The notes under the pieces: generated by a model
Seen by the model: only the letters and a program-made list of their open reading frames with translations
What the model was told of the DNA's origin: nothing
Database searches by the model: none
In this document: one piece after another, positions 16,516-25,829 of the stretch
Numbering within the stretch: the first letter of the stretch is position 1
Layout: each line of letters opens with the position of its first letter
Source of the DNA: Caldilineaceae bacterium SB0661_bin_32
GTDB lineage: Bacteria > Chloroflexota > Anaerolineae > Caldilineales > Caldilineaceae
DNA: 64,000 bases
Direction of reading: 5' to 3'
Assembly (NCBI GenBank): GCA_009841235.1
Contig: VXMH01000121.1
Span: forward strand, 1 to 64,000
Translations under genes and position numbers: made by a program

Positions 16516-17916
16516 CTAGGAAAGAGCCTCCTCCTCTGTCACGATCCGCTGCCTGCTTGGCCGCGGCGGGGCCGGGTCGATCGCGGCCGGCGCCTCCCCC
16601 GCTTCGCCCATAAGGCGGAGCAGCCGCTCCCGCAGCACGTCGGCGGCGCGGCGATGGGACGCCAGGCCGGCGAGATTGGTCAGCTCGTATGGGTCCGCTT
16701 GCAGATCGTACAGATACTGCTCGACATAGCGGTCAGAGCCGGCATGTTGCCTTCCATCCTTGTCCGGCGCGGTGACGCCATACTTCCAGCGCTGCGTGCG
16801 CACGGCCCGCCCCACCTGCGATTCGCTGATCTGAATCAACGCATCCTGCGGCCAGTCCGCCGACCGGCGTCCGACCAGCGGCGCCACCGAACGGCCCTGC
16901 ATCTGCTCCGGCACGTCCAGGCCGGCTGCGTCCAGCAGTGTCGGCGGCAGGTCCACCAGGCTGACGATCTCCCGCACTTCGCCTCCGCCGAAAAAGCCGG
17001 GGCCGGTCAGGGCGGTGGGCAGGCGCACCGACGCTTCATGGCAGGAGCGTTTGTATTCGTCGTTGCGCGTCTTGAAATGGCAGCCGTGGTCGGTGGTGTA
17101 GAGGACGATTGTGTTCTCGTCCAGCCCCAGGCTCTTCAGGGCGTCGAGCAGGCGGCCCAACGCCTCGTCCAGCCGTTTGATCATGCCCCAATAGCCTCCC
17201 AGATGCTGCTGGGAGGAGCCGCCCAGGGCGAGCAGGTCCGGCGGCGTCCAGCGGCCGGCGTAGCGTTCGCGGTAGCCGTCGGGCGGGGGGTAGTCGTCAA
17301 GATGGTTCTGATGATGCGGCTCAATATAGGACAGGAAGAGAAAGAACGGGTTCTGCTGGTGGTCGTCAACGTAGCGGATGGCTGCGTCTGTCAGGGCGTC
17401 CACGCGATAGCCGGGCAGTTTGACGGCCTCGCCGTCGTTGTCATACATGACGGTATCGTAGGCGTCCGAGGTAAACTCCAGCACGTTGGATGCCAGCCAG
17501 CTACGGTAGCCGCCCCGATTCGCCTCCGGCACAGGCCCGGTGATCCCCCGGTCCGCCAGATGCCACTTGCCGATGTAGCCGGTATCGTAGCCCGCCTCCC
17601 CGAAAAAGTGTGCGAGCGTGCGTGCATCCTGCGGCAGAGGGATGGCGTTGCGATAGCAGCCGGTGGCGGTGGCGTACATGCCGGTCTGCAGACAGGACCG
17701 GGCCGGTCCGCAGACCGGCTGGCAGGTGACGGTGGTGTGCAGGTGGGTGCCCTGTCGGGCCATGCGGTCGAAATTGGGTGTCAGATCGAGCGGGTTGCCA
17801 TGCACGCCGGTTGAATCCCAGCGCTGCTGGTCGGTGAAAAAGACGATCACATTGGGTTTATCGGATGTTGCTTGCGCTGCCGCTTCGCCACGGGCGTGCG
17901 CTGAAGAGCGGGGCAT
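16516..17916 (-). CDS. Type I sulfatase, cysteine type
   Basis: 466 residues. 'KPNVIVFFTDQQRWDS' carries the metal-binding Asp pair. The active-site signature CxPxR is read in 'CGPARSCLQTG' (Cys to formylglycine by an anaerobic or FGE-type maturase not in this window). 'TTDHGCH' supplies further metal ligands and 'SYIEPHHQN' fits the substrate side. It hydrolyses sulfate esters, most likely of a polysaccharide or glycan given the sugar-catabolic surroundings. No signal peptide is evident, so it is probably cytoplasmic or exported by an unrecognised route. It is transcribed away from the transporter genes that follow. Confidence 0.92.
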   Translation of the reverse strand: MPRSSAHARGEAAAQATSDKPNVIVFFTDQQRWDSTGVHGNPLDLTPNFDRMARQGTHLHTTVTCQPVCGPARSCLQTGMYATATGCYRNAIPLPQDARTLAHFFGEAGYDTGYIGKWHLADRGITGPVPEANRGGYRSWLASNVLEFTSDAYDTVMYDNDGEAVKLPGYRVDALTDAAIRYVDDHQQNPFFLFLSYIEPHHQNHLDDYPPPDGYRERYAGRWTPPDLLALGGSSQQHLGGYWGMIKRLDEALGRLLDALKSLGLDENTIVLYTTDHGCHFKTRNDEYKRSCHEASVRLPTALTGPGFFGGGEVREIVSLVDLPPTLLDAAGLDVPEQMQGRSVAPLVGRRSADWPQDALIQISESQVGRAVRTQRWKYGVTAPDKDGRQHAGSDRYVEQYLYDLQADPYELTNLAGLASHRRAADVLRERLLRLMGEAGEAPAAIDPAPPRPSRQRIVTEEEALS

Positions 17917-18401
17917 CGTTTTCTTCCTCCGGAGTGTGATTCAGACGGTATTTGAAACGCCCTCGCGAGCGGGGACGCGGGTAGCCGGTCGTTCTATGGA
18001 TGGGCCGCACGGCCCGGCGCCATATGGTCAGGCATTCTATCCCATCACACTGGGGAACGCTATCGGCAACTGCAGTGGCGGTGCATCCTCATGCAGTTGG
18101 AGCGGCTGCCGGTCGGCGGTGGAGCGGCTGGCTGCAGGAGGAATGGAACAGACCGGATGGCGTGTGAAGTTTGGTGGATTGGGGATGGACGTTTATACTT
18201 CTCTGTCAACTGACGTAATGATGTCATTTGCCATTACACTGCACCATTGCCCGCTTTTCGTTCTCGTCGCCGTCGAATCGCAATCTGTTGCGGGACGGGG
18301 GACAGATCCTTCAACAGGCACTGGAATCTCCCTGTGCCTTGTGCATCCCCATCTCTGCGTTTGGAACAAATCCTGTGTTTCAGAGAAGAAAAAATGATCT
18401 A
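17917..18401. other. Divergent intergenic region
   Basis: About 485 bases between the sulfatase and the adaptor gene, both starting here. A weak palindrome AATGA-TG-TCATT (18217-18228) and an AT-rich stretch around 18190-18240 could belong to a promoter or operator. No small gene is convincing. Confidence 0.4.
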
Positions 18402-19706
18402 ATGAACTGTCTGCCTTCCCTTCGAATGGAATTCCGGCTCTTATCTGTGCGGGCGGTCAGATACGCTGCCCGTTTGCCCTTTGCCAGGCGTTTGAGCCGC
18501 AGGATGGGGCCCGCGCTGCGCCCTTGTGCGGGCGCGGGGCGCGCAGCTCTCCCAATCGCGCTCAGTTTCGCGTTGGCCGGCTGCGCCCTCTTGCCGGCGG
18601 GCCGCAGCGCAGAGATCGCGGCCAATGAACCGACGCCGACCCCGATCCCGACCTCGGTAGTGCCGGTCAAGCCGACCTATTCGGTCAAGGTGGGCGAGAT
18701 TATGCGCGAACGGACCTTCAGCGGCCGCGTGGCGCCGGTAGTGGAAGAGGCGCTGTTCTTCCGCACAGGCGGCCGCATCCGCAACGTTTACGCCAAGCGC
18801 AACGACCTCGTCACCGCAGGCCAGATCATCGCCGACCTGGAAATCGATGACCTGGAGCGGGAGTTGACCTCTACGCAGCTGAGCCTGGAGCGGGCCCAGT
18901 CCCGGCTGTACACAGCGGAAAGAGATCTCGAGTTTCAGATCCGCAGAGCACAGATCAACCTGGACATCGCCTCGCTGCAGCTGATAAATCTGCGGACCGA
19001 ACGTCCGGATGACAATTTCGCGATATCGGTCCAGAGCAAGCAGGTTGAGCTGGCCGAACTTTCGCTGGAGCAGCTGACCGAAGGCGTAGATCCGCTCCTG
19101 ATCAATGACGTCGCCAGGGCGCAACTTCAGGTCGAGAAGCTGCAGAGCGCAATCGCGGACGCCACGATCACCGCTCCGTTCGACGGCAAGTTGCTCTCCG
19201 TCTCGCTGACTGGGGGCCGCCCGGTGAACGCCTTCGATTCGGTTGTCTCGATCGCGGACATTGATGACCTGGAGGTCAAAGCCGATCTGATCAGCGATCA
19301 GATGAATGAGCTGGCCGAAGAGATGTCGGTGGAGATCTCCCTTGTCGGCCGCCCCGGGGAAATTCTGACCGGATTCGTGCGGCGGCTGCCCTACCCGTTC
19401 GGCAGCGGCGGCAGCGGCGAAGTGATCGACCCGGACAAGTCCACCCGCATCACGATCGATCAGTTGGCGGAAGACGCAGGCTTTGAGCTGGGCGACCTGG
19501 TCCAGGTGCGGGTCCAGCTTGAACACAAAGATTCCGTCCTCTGGTTACCGCCGCAGGCGATCCGCGTCTTTGACGGCAGGCGGTTTGTCGTCGTCCAGGA
19601 CGGCGATATACAGCGGCGGGTCGATGTGAAAGTGGGCATCCAGACCCCTGATCGGGTGGAGATCGAAGAAGGGCTGGAAGAGGGCCAGGTTGTAGTCGGA
19701 CAATAG
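18402..19706 (+). CDS. Lipoprotein periplasmic-adaptor-like subunit (HlyD/MacA type)
   Basis: 434 residues from the ATG at 18402. A late lipoprotein signal ends in 'LSFALAGC' (Cys about 56). Then come a Pro/Thr spacer, the lipoyl-like half-motif 'RTGGRIRNVYAKRNDLVTAGQ', a long coiled coil (about 150-245) and the second half 'ITAPFDGKLLSVSLTGG', followed by a beta-barrel and a membrane-proximal domain ('VWLPPQAIRVFDGR'). This is the MacA/HlyD fold. Together with the FtsX-type permease and two ATPases downstream it forms a MacAB-like transporter or mechanotransmission complex. In a bacterium with one membrane the adaptor would face outward and sense or deliver substrate. The start is uncertain by a few codons. 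Confidence 0.88.
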   Translation: MNCLPSLRMEFRLLSVRAVRYAARLPFARRLSRRMGPALRPCAGAGRAALPIALSFALAGCALLPAGRSAEIAANEPTPTPIPTSVVPVKPTYSVKVGEIMRERTFSGRVAPVVEEALFFRTGGRIRNVYAKRNDLVTAGQIIADLEIDDLERELTSTQLSLERAQSRLYTAERDLEFQIRRAQINLDIASLQLINLRTERPDDNFAISVQSKQVELAELSLEQLTEGVDPLLINDVARAQLQVEKLQSAIADATITAPFDGKLLSVSLTGGRPVNAFDSVVSIADIDDLEVKADLISDQMNELAEEMSVEISLVGRPGEILTGFVRRLPYPFGSGGSGEVIDPDKSTRITIDQLAEDAGFELGDLVQVRVQLEHKDSVLWLPPQAIRVFDGRRFVVVQDGDIQRRVDVKVGIQTPDRVEIEEGLEEGQVVVGQ

Positions 19707-19769
19707 CAGCGGAGAGCAAAGCGTGGAGAGTGGAGGGCAGGACGCCACAGACCGCTCTTCACCGCGGAC

Positions 19770-22676
19770 ATGAAACTTATTTTGCGTATCGCGGCGATTA
19801 TCGTTGTCGCCATTAAACGTATCTTCGCCCAGCAGTGGCTGGCATTTGCCCTGGTCCTGGGGCTGATCTCCTCGATCGTGCTCGTTATGAGCATTCCTCT
19901 CTACGCGGATGCGGTCTACTACCGGCTGCTGCGGGAGGAGTTGACCGAAAAGGGCATCAATGAGACCTACTCGCGTCCTCCATTCGCGTATATGTTCCGC
20001 TACCTGGGGTCCACGTACGGTCCGCAGGAGTGGGAAGACATCGCGCCGCTGGACACCTATCTCAGCAAGCAGGCGGCGGGCGAGCTGGGCATTCCCCACA
20101 AGAAGACGATCCGCTATTTCAAGACGGACAACTTCCGCCTTTTCCCCACGGAACAGATCGCGTATGCGGATACAACCGATCCGTTGGAATGGGTGAATCT
20201 GGGTTTCATCTCCGGCTTTGAAGAAGCGATCAATATCATCGAAGGCAACTTCCCGGCGGTCTCACCGTCCGACTCGGAGGAGGCGATCGAGGTACTCGTG
20301 AACCGGGAGCTCGCGGACGAGATCGGGCTGCAGGTGGGCGAAGAGTATATGCTGTTCCGCCGCATCCGCTCCGAAAATGGCGACAGCCAGCGCTACCAGA
20401 CGCCGGTGCGGATTGCGGGCGTGTGGGAGCCGGCCGACCTGAGCAGCGACGTCTGGTTCTACAACCCGTCAACGCTGGAAACGCTTTTTGTCATCCCGGA
20501 GCAGAGCTATCACAATCGAGTGGCGCCCGTCTATCCGCAGGACGTGAACCTGGGCCTGTGGTACCTGGTAATGGACGGCTCGGATGTGACTTCGAGTGAT
20601 GTCGGCCGTCTGCTGGTGCGCGGGCGCCGGGCGGAGCAGAAGGTGTCGGCGCTGATGGCCAACAGCCAGTTGAGCATCTCGCCCCTAGACGCGCTGCGCC
20701 GTTATCAACGCGCCAGCGGTCTGCTGACAACGCTGCTTTACGCTTTCAGCGTGCCGATCATCGGCCTGTTGCTGGCGTTTATCAGCCTGGTGGTCGGCTT
20801 GGCGGTGTCCCGGCAGCGCAACGAGGTGGCGATCCTGCGCAGCCGCGGCGCGACAGTGGGGCAGGTGGCGGGCATGTCCGGCCTGGAGGCGCTCTGTCTC
20901 GGCTTTCTTGCCCTGGCGATCAGCCTGCCGCTCAGCTTCTCGGTCGCCAGGCTGATCGGATCGACGCGCAGCTTCCTGGACTTCACGGTCGAATCGGACC
21001 TGCGGCTGGTCCTGACGCAGTCCACTCTCCAATTCGGAATCGGCGCGGTCCTGATCGCCTTTCTGGCGCAGACACTGCCCTCCTTCGGCGCGGCGCGTCA
21101 TACAATTGTGACCTATAAAATGGAGATGGCGCGCACATTGCGGCCGCCGTGGTGGCAGCGCTCCTATCTGGACATCCTTCTGCTGATTCCGGCCGGATAC
21201 GGCATCTATCTGCTGCAGGAACAGGGCAGCATCAGCATGCCGGGCGCGGTCACAGACGACACGATCTTTCAGAATCCGCTGCTGTTTCTGATCCCGGCGC
21301 TGGGGATTTTCGCGCTGACGCTCGTGACGCTGCGGATCCTGCCCTATTTCATGCAGATCATCGCCTGGATTGCATCCAAAGGCGGCGGGGTGGGCGTGCT
21401 GCTGGCCAGCCGTCAGCTGGCGCGGAATCGGAGCATGTACACGGCGCCGATGATTCTGTTGGTGCTGACGCTCAGCCTGTCCGCTTTCACCACGTCGCTG
21501 GCGCAGACGCTGGACGGGCACATGTTCGACCGCGCCTACTACAGGGTAGGATCGGATGGGCGGCTGGCGGAGCTGGGCGACACGCCGGTTTCAGCCGGAG
21601 GCGGCGGCTTCCCCGGCAGCGGCGGCGAGGAGTCGTCCTCGTCGGACGGCGCGCCAGAGACGGCGAGTTGGACTTTCGTGCCGGTTTCGGAACATCTGCG
21701 CTCTCCAAACATTAGCGCCGCCACCCGCTTCGCCCGCTTCGAGGCGCGGGTACATCTGGATGGACGCTGGCGGGATGCCCATGTCTTCGGCATCGACCGC
21801 CTCGACTTCCCCAAGGCGGCCTACTGGCGGCGGGATTTTGCGGCGGCGTCGCTCGGCTCGCTGATGAACTCGCTGGCCCTGGCCTCCGAGGGCGTCCTGC
21901 TGCATCGTGACTTCATGCGCGATCACAATCTGCTGGTCGGGGATACGATCCTGGTCGGCGCGGCGCGCTACGGCCTGCGGGCGGAGATGCAGATGAAGAT
22001 CGTCGGCGATTTCCGCTACTTCCCGACCTGGTACCCGGACGCCGACGCCCCGCTGGTGGTCGGTAACCTCGACTATCTGTTCGAGCGGATGGGGGGGCAG
22101 TTCCCGTACGACGTGCTGGTGCGCACCGAGCCGGGCACCGACTACGAGGGCCTCACACGCGAGTTGCGGCAGTACGACATCAACGTTATCAACTACTATT
22201 CGGCCCGGCTGCGGATTGCGGACGAGCAGAAACAGCCGCAGCGGCAGGGGCTGTTCGGCGTTCTTTCGGTCGGCTTCCTGGCGGCGGCGCTGCTGACCGT
22301 GCTGGGATTTCTGCTGTACACGCTGTTCTCGTTCCGGCGCCGCTTCATTGAACTGGGGACGCTGCGTTCGATCGGTCTGTCCTCGGGGCAGATGACGATG
22401 TTCCTGGCATGGGAGCTGGCCTTTCTGATCCTGGTTGGGATCGGCGCGGGCACACTGCTGGGCACGTCGGTGAGCAACCAGTTCATCCCCTACTTGCAGG
22501 TGGGGAACACGGCCGCGGACCTGACGCCGCCGTACCTGGTGGGGATCGCGTGGCCGGCCATTACGCGTGTGTATGCGCTGTTCGGGGTCCTGTTTGTCGC
22601 CGCGCTGGGCGTTCTGATCACGCTGCTGATGCGCATGAAGATATTCCAGGCGATCAAACTGGGCGAAACGGTGTGA
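19770..22676 (+). CDS. ABC permease, FtsX/MacB superfamily, two-FtsX-domain form
   Basis: 968 residues. An N-terminal membrane helix ('AFALVLGLISSIVLVMSI') is followed by a large extracytoplasmic domain. The first FtsX triple-helix unit is near 300-440 ('LSLVVGLAVSRQRNEVAILR' region) and a second helix group near 460-580 leads into another large external domain. The last three helices end with 'LRSIGLSSGQMTMFLAWELA', a signature of FtsX C-terminal domains. It lies between the adaptor and two ATPases, 64 bases after the former. Such permeases move lipoproteins or peptides or transmit force rather than transport sugars. The substrate cannot be told. Confidence 0.9.
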   Translation: MKLILRIAAIIVVAIKRIFAQQWLAFALVLGLISSIVLVMSIPLYADAVYYRLLREELTEKGINETYSRPPFAYMFRYLGSTYGPQEWEDIAPLDTYLSKQAAGELGIPHKKTIRYFKTDNFRLFPTEQIAYADTTDPLEWVNLGFISGFEEAINIIEGNFPAVSPSDSEEAIEVLVNRELADEIGLQVGEEYMLFRRIRSENGDSQRYQTPVRIAGVWEPADLSSDVWFYNPSTLETLFVIPEQSYHNRVAPVYPQDVNLGLWYLVMDGSDVTSSDVGRLLVRGRRAEQKVSALMANSQLSISPLDALRRYQRASGLLTTLLYAFSVPIIGLLLAFISLVVGLAVSRQRNEVAILRSRGATVGQVAGMSGLEALCLGFLALAISLPLSFSVARLIGSTRSFLDFTVESDLRLVLTQSTLQFGIGAVLIAFLAQTLPSFGAARHTIVTYKMEMARTLRPPWWQRSYLDILLLIPAGYGIYLLQEQGSISMPGAVTDDTIFQNPLLFLIPALGIFALTLVTLRILPYFMQIIAWIASKGGGVGVLLASRQLARNRSMYTAPMILLVLTLSLSAFTTSLAQTLDGHMFDRAYYRVGSDGRLAELGDTPVSAGGGGFPGSGGEESSSSDGAPETASWTFVPVSEHLRSPNISAATRFARFEARVHLDGRWRDAHVFGIDRLDFPKAAYWRRDFAAASLGSLMNSLALASEGVLLHRDFMRDHNLLVGDTILVGAARYGLRAEMQMKIVGDFRYFPTWYPDADAPLVVGNLDYLFERMGGQFPYDVLVRTEPGTDYEGLTRELRQYDINVINYYSARLRIADEQKQPQRQGLFGVLSVGFLAAALLTVLGFLLYTLFSFRRRFIELGTLRSIGLSSGQMTMFLAWELAFLILVGIGAGTLLGTSVSNQFIPYLQVGNTAADLTPPYLVGIAWPAITRVYALFGVLFVAALGVLITLLMRMKIFQAIKLGETV

Positions 22677-22762
22677 GCTGCAGCAGTTCGTTTTCAGTTC
22701 AGGTCTTTGCGAACTGTGTTTGACGCGAATGAACGGTGTTTCTGGGTGCTGGAAACTGAGAA

Positions 22763-23794
22763 ATGACAACGACTGAACCATTTATTCTCTGCGAAGGTCT
22801 CGTCAAGATCTACCAAGTCGCCGACCTGGAAGTGGTCGCTTTGCAGGGATTGAATCTGTCGGTGCGTCCCGGCGAACTGATGGCGATCGTTGGCGTCAGC
22901 GGCAGCGGCAAGTCCACGTTGATGAACATTCTCGGTGGGTTGGACAGGCCGACGGCGGGGCAGGTACGGGTCGGTGATTTCAATCTGCTGAAGATGTCGG
23001 AACGGGCGATCAACCGCTACCGGCGGGAGCAGGTTGGATTTGTGTGGCAACAGAGCGCGCGCAACCTGGTTCCCTATCTGAATGCGGTCGAGAATGTCGA
23101 GTTGCCGATGACACTGGCGGGGTTCGCGGGCAGAGAGAAACGCAACCGGGCCGAGGAGCTGCTGGAAAGGGTTGGGCTGGGCGAGCGCAAGAAGCACCAC
23201 ATGCGCGAACTGTCCGGCGGCGAGCAGCAGCGCGTGGCCATCGCCGTCTCACTGGCCAACAATCCAACGCTCCTGCTGGCAGACGAGCCGACCGGTGAAG
23301 TGGACACGGCTACGGCGCTGACGATCTACGCGACGCTGCGCACGCTCAACGAAGAGTTGGGCCTGACGACGATCATCGTGAGCCACGACCCGACCATCGC
23401 CCGCCACGTGGACCGGGTGGTCGCCATTCGCGATGGGATGCTGGCCAGCGAGACGCGGCGCCAGGTGCGCACGGTCGAACGCTTCGACGAAGCGTCGCTC
23501 AACAGCGGCGGCGACGGCATCGTCGAGGAGCACGAAGAACATTTCGAGGAGCTGGTCGTACTGGACAGCTCCGGGCGCCTGCAGATCCCGAAAGATGTCC
23601 TGCAGCAGTTCTCGATCCAGGGCCGGGCGATGCTTGACATCACCGATGAAGGCATCCTGATCCGCCCGGTGGAGAACGAGAATGCAGAGGCGCCGGAGCT
23701 TGTCGCCCAGGAGGAGGCGGTGGCCAGACGAATACAGCAGTCCGGCGCTATCGGCGGCTTCTTCAGCCGCTTCCGCCGCAAAAGCAAAGAGTAG
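22763..23794 (+). CDS. ABC ATPase with C-terminal AbrB-like domain
   Basis: 343 residues. Residues 1-230 are a MacB/LolD-type ATPase: Walker A 'GVSGSGKSTLM', Q-loop 'FVWQQS', signature 'LSGGEQQRV', Walker B 'LLLADEPTGEVD' and the H-loop 'VSHD'. Residues about 265-303 ('VVLDSSGRLQIPKDVLQQFS', then 'MLDITDEGILIRPV') have the layout of a SpoVT/AbrB swapped-hairpin domain, normally a DNA-binding antitoxin-type fold. A basic tail follows. LolD-type ATPases normally stop near 230 residues, so the tail is extra. It energises the FtsX-type permease upstream, probably with the second ATPase as an alternative or hetero-partner. Confidence 0.92.
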   Translation: MTTTEPFILCEGLVKIYQVADLEVVALQGLNLSVRPGELMAIVGVSGSGKSTLMNILGGLDRPTAGQVRVGDFNLLKMSERAINRYRREQVGFVWQQSARNLVPYLNAVENVELPMTLAGFAGREKRNRAEELLERVGLGERKKHHMRELSGGEQQRVAIAVSLANNPTLLLADEPTGEVDTATALTIYATLRTLNEELGLTTIIVSHDPTIARHVDRVVAIRDGMLASETRRQVRTVERFDEASLNSGGDGIVEEHEEHFEELVVLDSSGRLQIPKDVLQQFSIQGRAMLDITDEGILIRPVENENAEAPELVAQEEAVARRIQQSGAIGGFFSRFRRKSKE

Positions 23795-23856
23795 CGGCCT
23801 GTACAGTGCGCTAATCACTCGGGTGCAGTCACGAACATTCGGACACCGGAACGCAG

Positions 23857-24621
23857 ATGCAAAACAACCCTTACCCCAACACGGCCATTGAAACCGAAGA
23901 TGTCTGGCGCATCTATAAGACCGGCAGCCTGGAAGTCGCCGCGCTCAAAGGCGTCAATCTGCAGATTGCCCAGGGGACCTTCGCCGCGCTGAAGGGACGC
24001 TCCGGCAGCGGCAAGACCACGCTCCTCAACTGCATCGGCGGCCTGGATTCGCCGACAGACGGGAAGATCCGCATCTTCGGCGAGGAGATTCACTCCTGGA
24101 ACGAACGCCAGCTGACGCGGTGGCGTCGCGAGCAGGTTGGCTTTATCTTCCAATCTTTCGGGCTGCTGCCCAGCCTGTCCGCTTTTGAGAATGTAGAGCT
24201 GATCCTGCGCATGTCCGGCGTCAAGGGCCGCGAACGCCATGATAAGACGGTGAACTGCCTGGACCTGGTCGGCCTGACCCGCTGGATGCATCACCGGCCT
24301 TTTGAGCTGTCGGGCGGGCAACAGCAGCGCGTGGCCATCGCCCGCTCGCTCGCCAACGACCCGAAACTGATCCTGGCGGATGAACCGACCGGCGAACTGG
24401 ACAGCACGACGGCGCGGGAGATCCTCAGCCTCTTCCAGCAGATCGTGCGCGAACAGAACGTTACCTTCCTGATCGTGACCCACGACAGCCTCGTAGACGA
24501 CTATGTGGACTATGTTCTGTATCTGAAGGACGGACAGATCGACATAGAGGGGCTGGGCAACGGTCACGGCCCCGCGGCCGCACCGGCAGCCGTCAGCGCC
24601 GGCCCGGTGGCCGGCGGCTGA
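23857..24621 (+). CDS. ABC ATPase, MacB/LolD type
   Basis: 254 residues with Walker A 'GRSGSGKTTLLN', Q-loop 'FIFQSF', signature 'LSGGQQQRV', Walker B 'LILADEPTGELD' and H-loop 'VTHD', ending in an Ala/Gly/Pro tail. It follows the first ATPase by 62 bases and shares its family, but lacks the AbrB-like tail. One two-FtsX-domain permease with two distinct ATPases suggests a heterodimeric ATPase pair. Confidence 0.93.
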   Translation: MQNNPYPNTAIETEDVWRIYKTGSLEVAALKGVNLQIAQGTFAALKGRSGSGKTTLLNCIGGLDSPTDGKIRIFGEEIHSWNERQLTRWRREQVGFIFQSFGLLPSLSAFENVELILRMSGVKGRERHDKTVNCLDLVGLTRWMHHRPFELSGGQQQRVAIARSLANDPKLILADEPTGELDSTTAREILSLFQQIVREQNVTFLIVTHDSLVDDYVDYVLYLKDGQIDIEGLGNGHGPAAAPAAVSAGPVAGG

Positions 24622-24684
24622 TGTCGGGACGCCGGCTCCGCTCCCCTGCCACTGCCGTCAGCCATCCCACTTCGAGAAGGCCCG

Positions 24685-25704
24685 ATGCAAACCGTTATAT
24701 TGGAGAAACCCGGATCTCTGCATCTGACGGAGACCGCGCCGCCAACGGAACCGGGTCCGGGCGAGGCGCTTGTGCGTGTGCACCGGGTCGGCATTTGCGG
24801 GACCGACCTGCACGCCTTTCGCGGGCGGCAGCCCTATTTCAGCTACCCCCGCATCCTCGGCCATGAGCTGGGCGTGGAGATCGTCTCTCTCAACCCGGAT
24901 ACCGAGAGCAGCCTGCGCGCAGGCGACCGCTGCGCGGTGGAGCCGTACCTGAACTGCGACGCGTGCAGCGCCTGCCGCCGCGGGCGTATAAACTGCTGCT
25001 CCCATCTGCGCGTGCTGGGCGTGCATACGGATGGCGGCATGCGCGAGCTGATCACCGTCCCCATCGCGAAACTGCACCGCTCCGAGACGCTGCCGCTGGA
25101 GCATCTGGCCCTGGTCGAGACGCTCTGCATCGGCGCGCACGCTGCGGACCGGGCCGGCCTGGAGCCGGAGCAGCCGGCGCTGGTGATCGGGGCCGGCCCG
25201 ATCGGGTTGACCGCGCTGGCCTTTGCGCGCCTGGCCGGCGCTGATGTCGCGGTGATGGAGATAGACGAGAACCGGATGCGCTTTGTGCAGGAGAACCTGG
25301 GCGTGGAGCATCTCATTGACGGGCGCGGGGACGCGGAGGCCCAGCTGCGGGCGGTATTCGGCGGCGACCTGCCGCTGACCGTGTTCGACGCGACGGGCAA
25401 CGCGCGCTCGATGATGAACGCATTGGGCCTGATCGAACAGGGCGGGAGCGTTGTCTTCATCAGCCTGGTGCAGGCTGATATCACCTTCCCCGACCCGGAG
25501 TTTCACCGCCGCGAGACGACGCTGATCAGCAGCCGCAACGCCACCAGCGCCGACTTCGCCCGCGTCGTCCAAACCCTGGAGACCGGCGCGATCGACCTGG
25601 CCCCCTGGCTTACGCACAGCGCGCCGCCGGAAAAGCTGATCGGCGCGTTCCCCGGCTGGAGCCAGCCGGAGAACCAGGTTGTCAAGGCGATGCTGCACTT
25701 CTGA
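24685..25704 (+). CDS. Zinc-dependent alcohol/sugar dehydrogenase (MDR family)
   Basis: 339 residues. Catalytic zinc ligands appear in 'GICGTDLHAF' and 'ILGHELG'. The structural zinc loop has four Cys in 'NCDACSACRRGRINCC', and the Rossmann motif is 'GAGPIGLTALAFA'. It resembles sorbitol, threonine or galactonate dehydrogenases, which oxidise a secondary alcohol of a sugar acid or polyol with NAD+. It lies 63 bases after the ABC ATPase and ahead of a Gfo/Idh gene, so it more likely belongs with the sugar genes than with the transporter. Exact substrate unknown. Confidence 0.9.
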   Translation: MQTVILEKPGSLHLTETAPPTEPGPGEALVRVHRVGICGTDLHAFRGRQPYFSYPRILGHELGVEIVSLNPDTESSLRAGDRCAVEPYLNCDACSACRRGRINCCSHLRVLGVHTDGGMRELITVPIAKLHRSETLPLEHLALVETLCIGAHAADRAGLEPEQPALVIGAGPIGLTALAFARLAGADVAVMEIDENRMRFVQENLGVEHLIDGRGDAEAQLRAVFGGDLPLTVFDATGNARSMMNALGLIEQGGSVVFISLVQADITFPDPEFHRRETTLISSRNATSADFARVVQTLETGAIDLAPWLTHSAPPEKLIGAFPGWSQPENQVVKAMLHF

Positions 25705-25829
25705 ACCGCGGTGGCCGGTTTCGGGCACTATCCCGGCCCGTCCATGCCGTGCCGCCGGCCGCCGTCCACGACGCACCAGTGTTCCCACCTTTCACACAGA
25801 GTACAAACGAACAAACAAAGGAAGACAAC

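Noticed and set aside
17663..18397. 244-codon plus-strand frame opposite the sulfatase start
   Set aside because: Mostly antisense to the sulfatase; no family resemblance.
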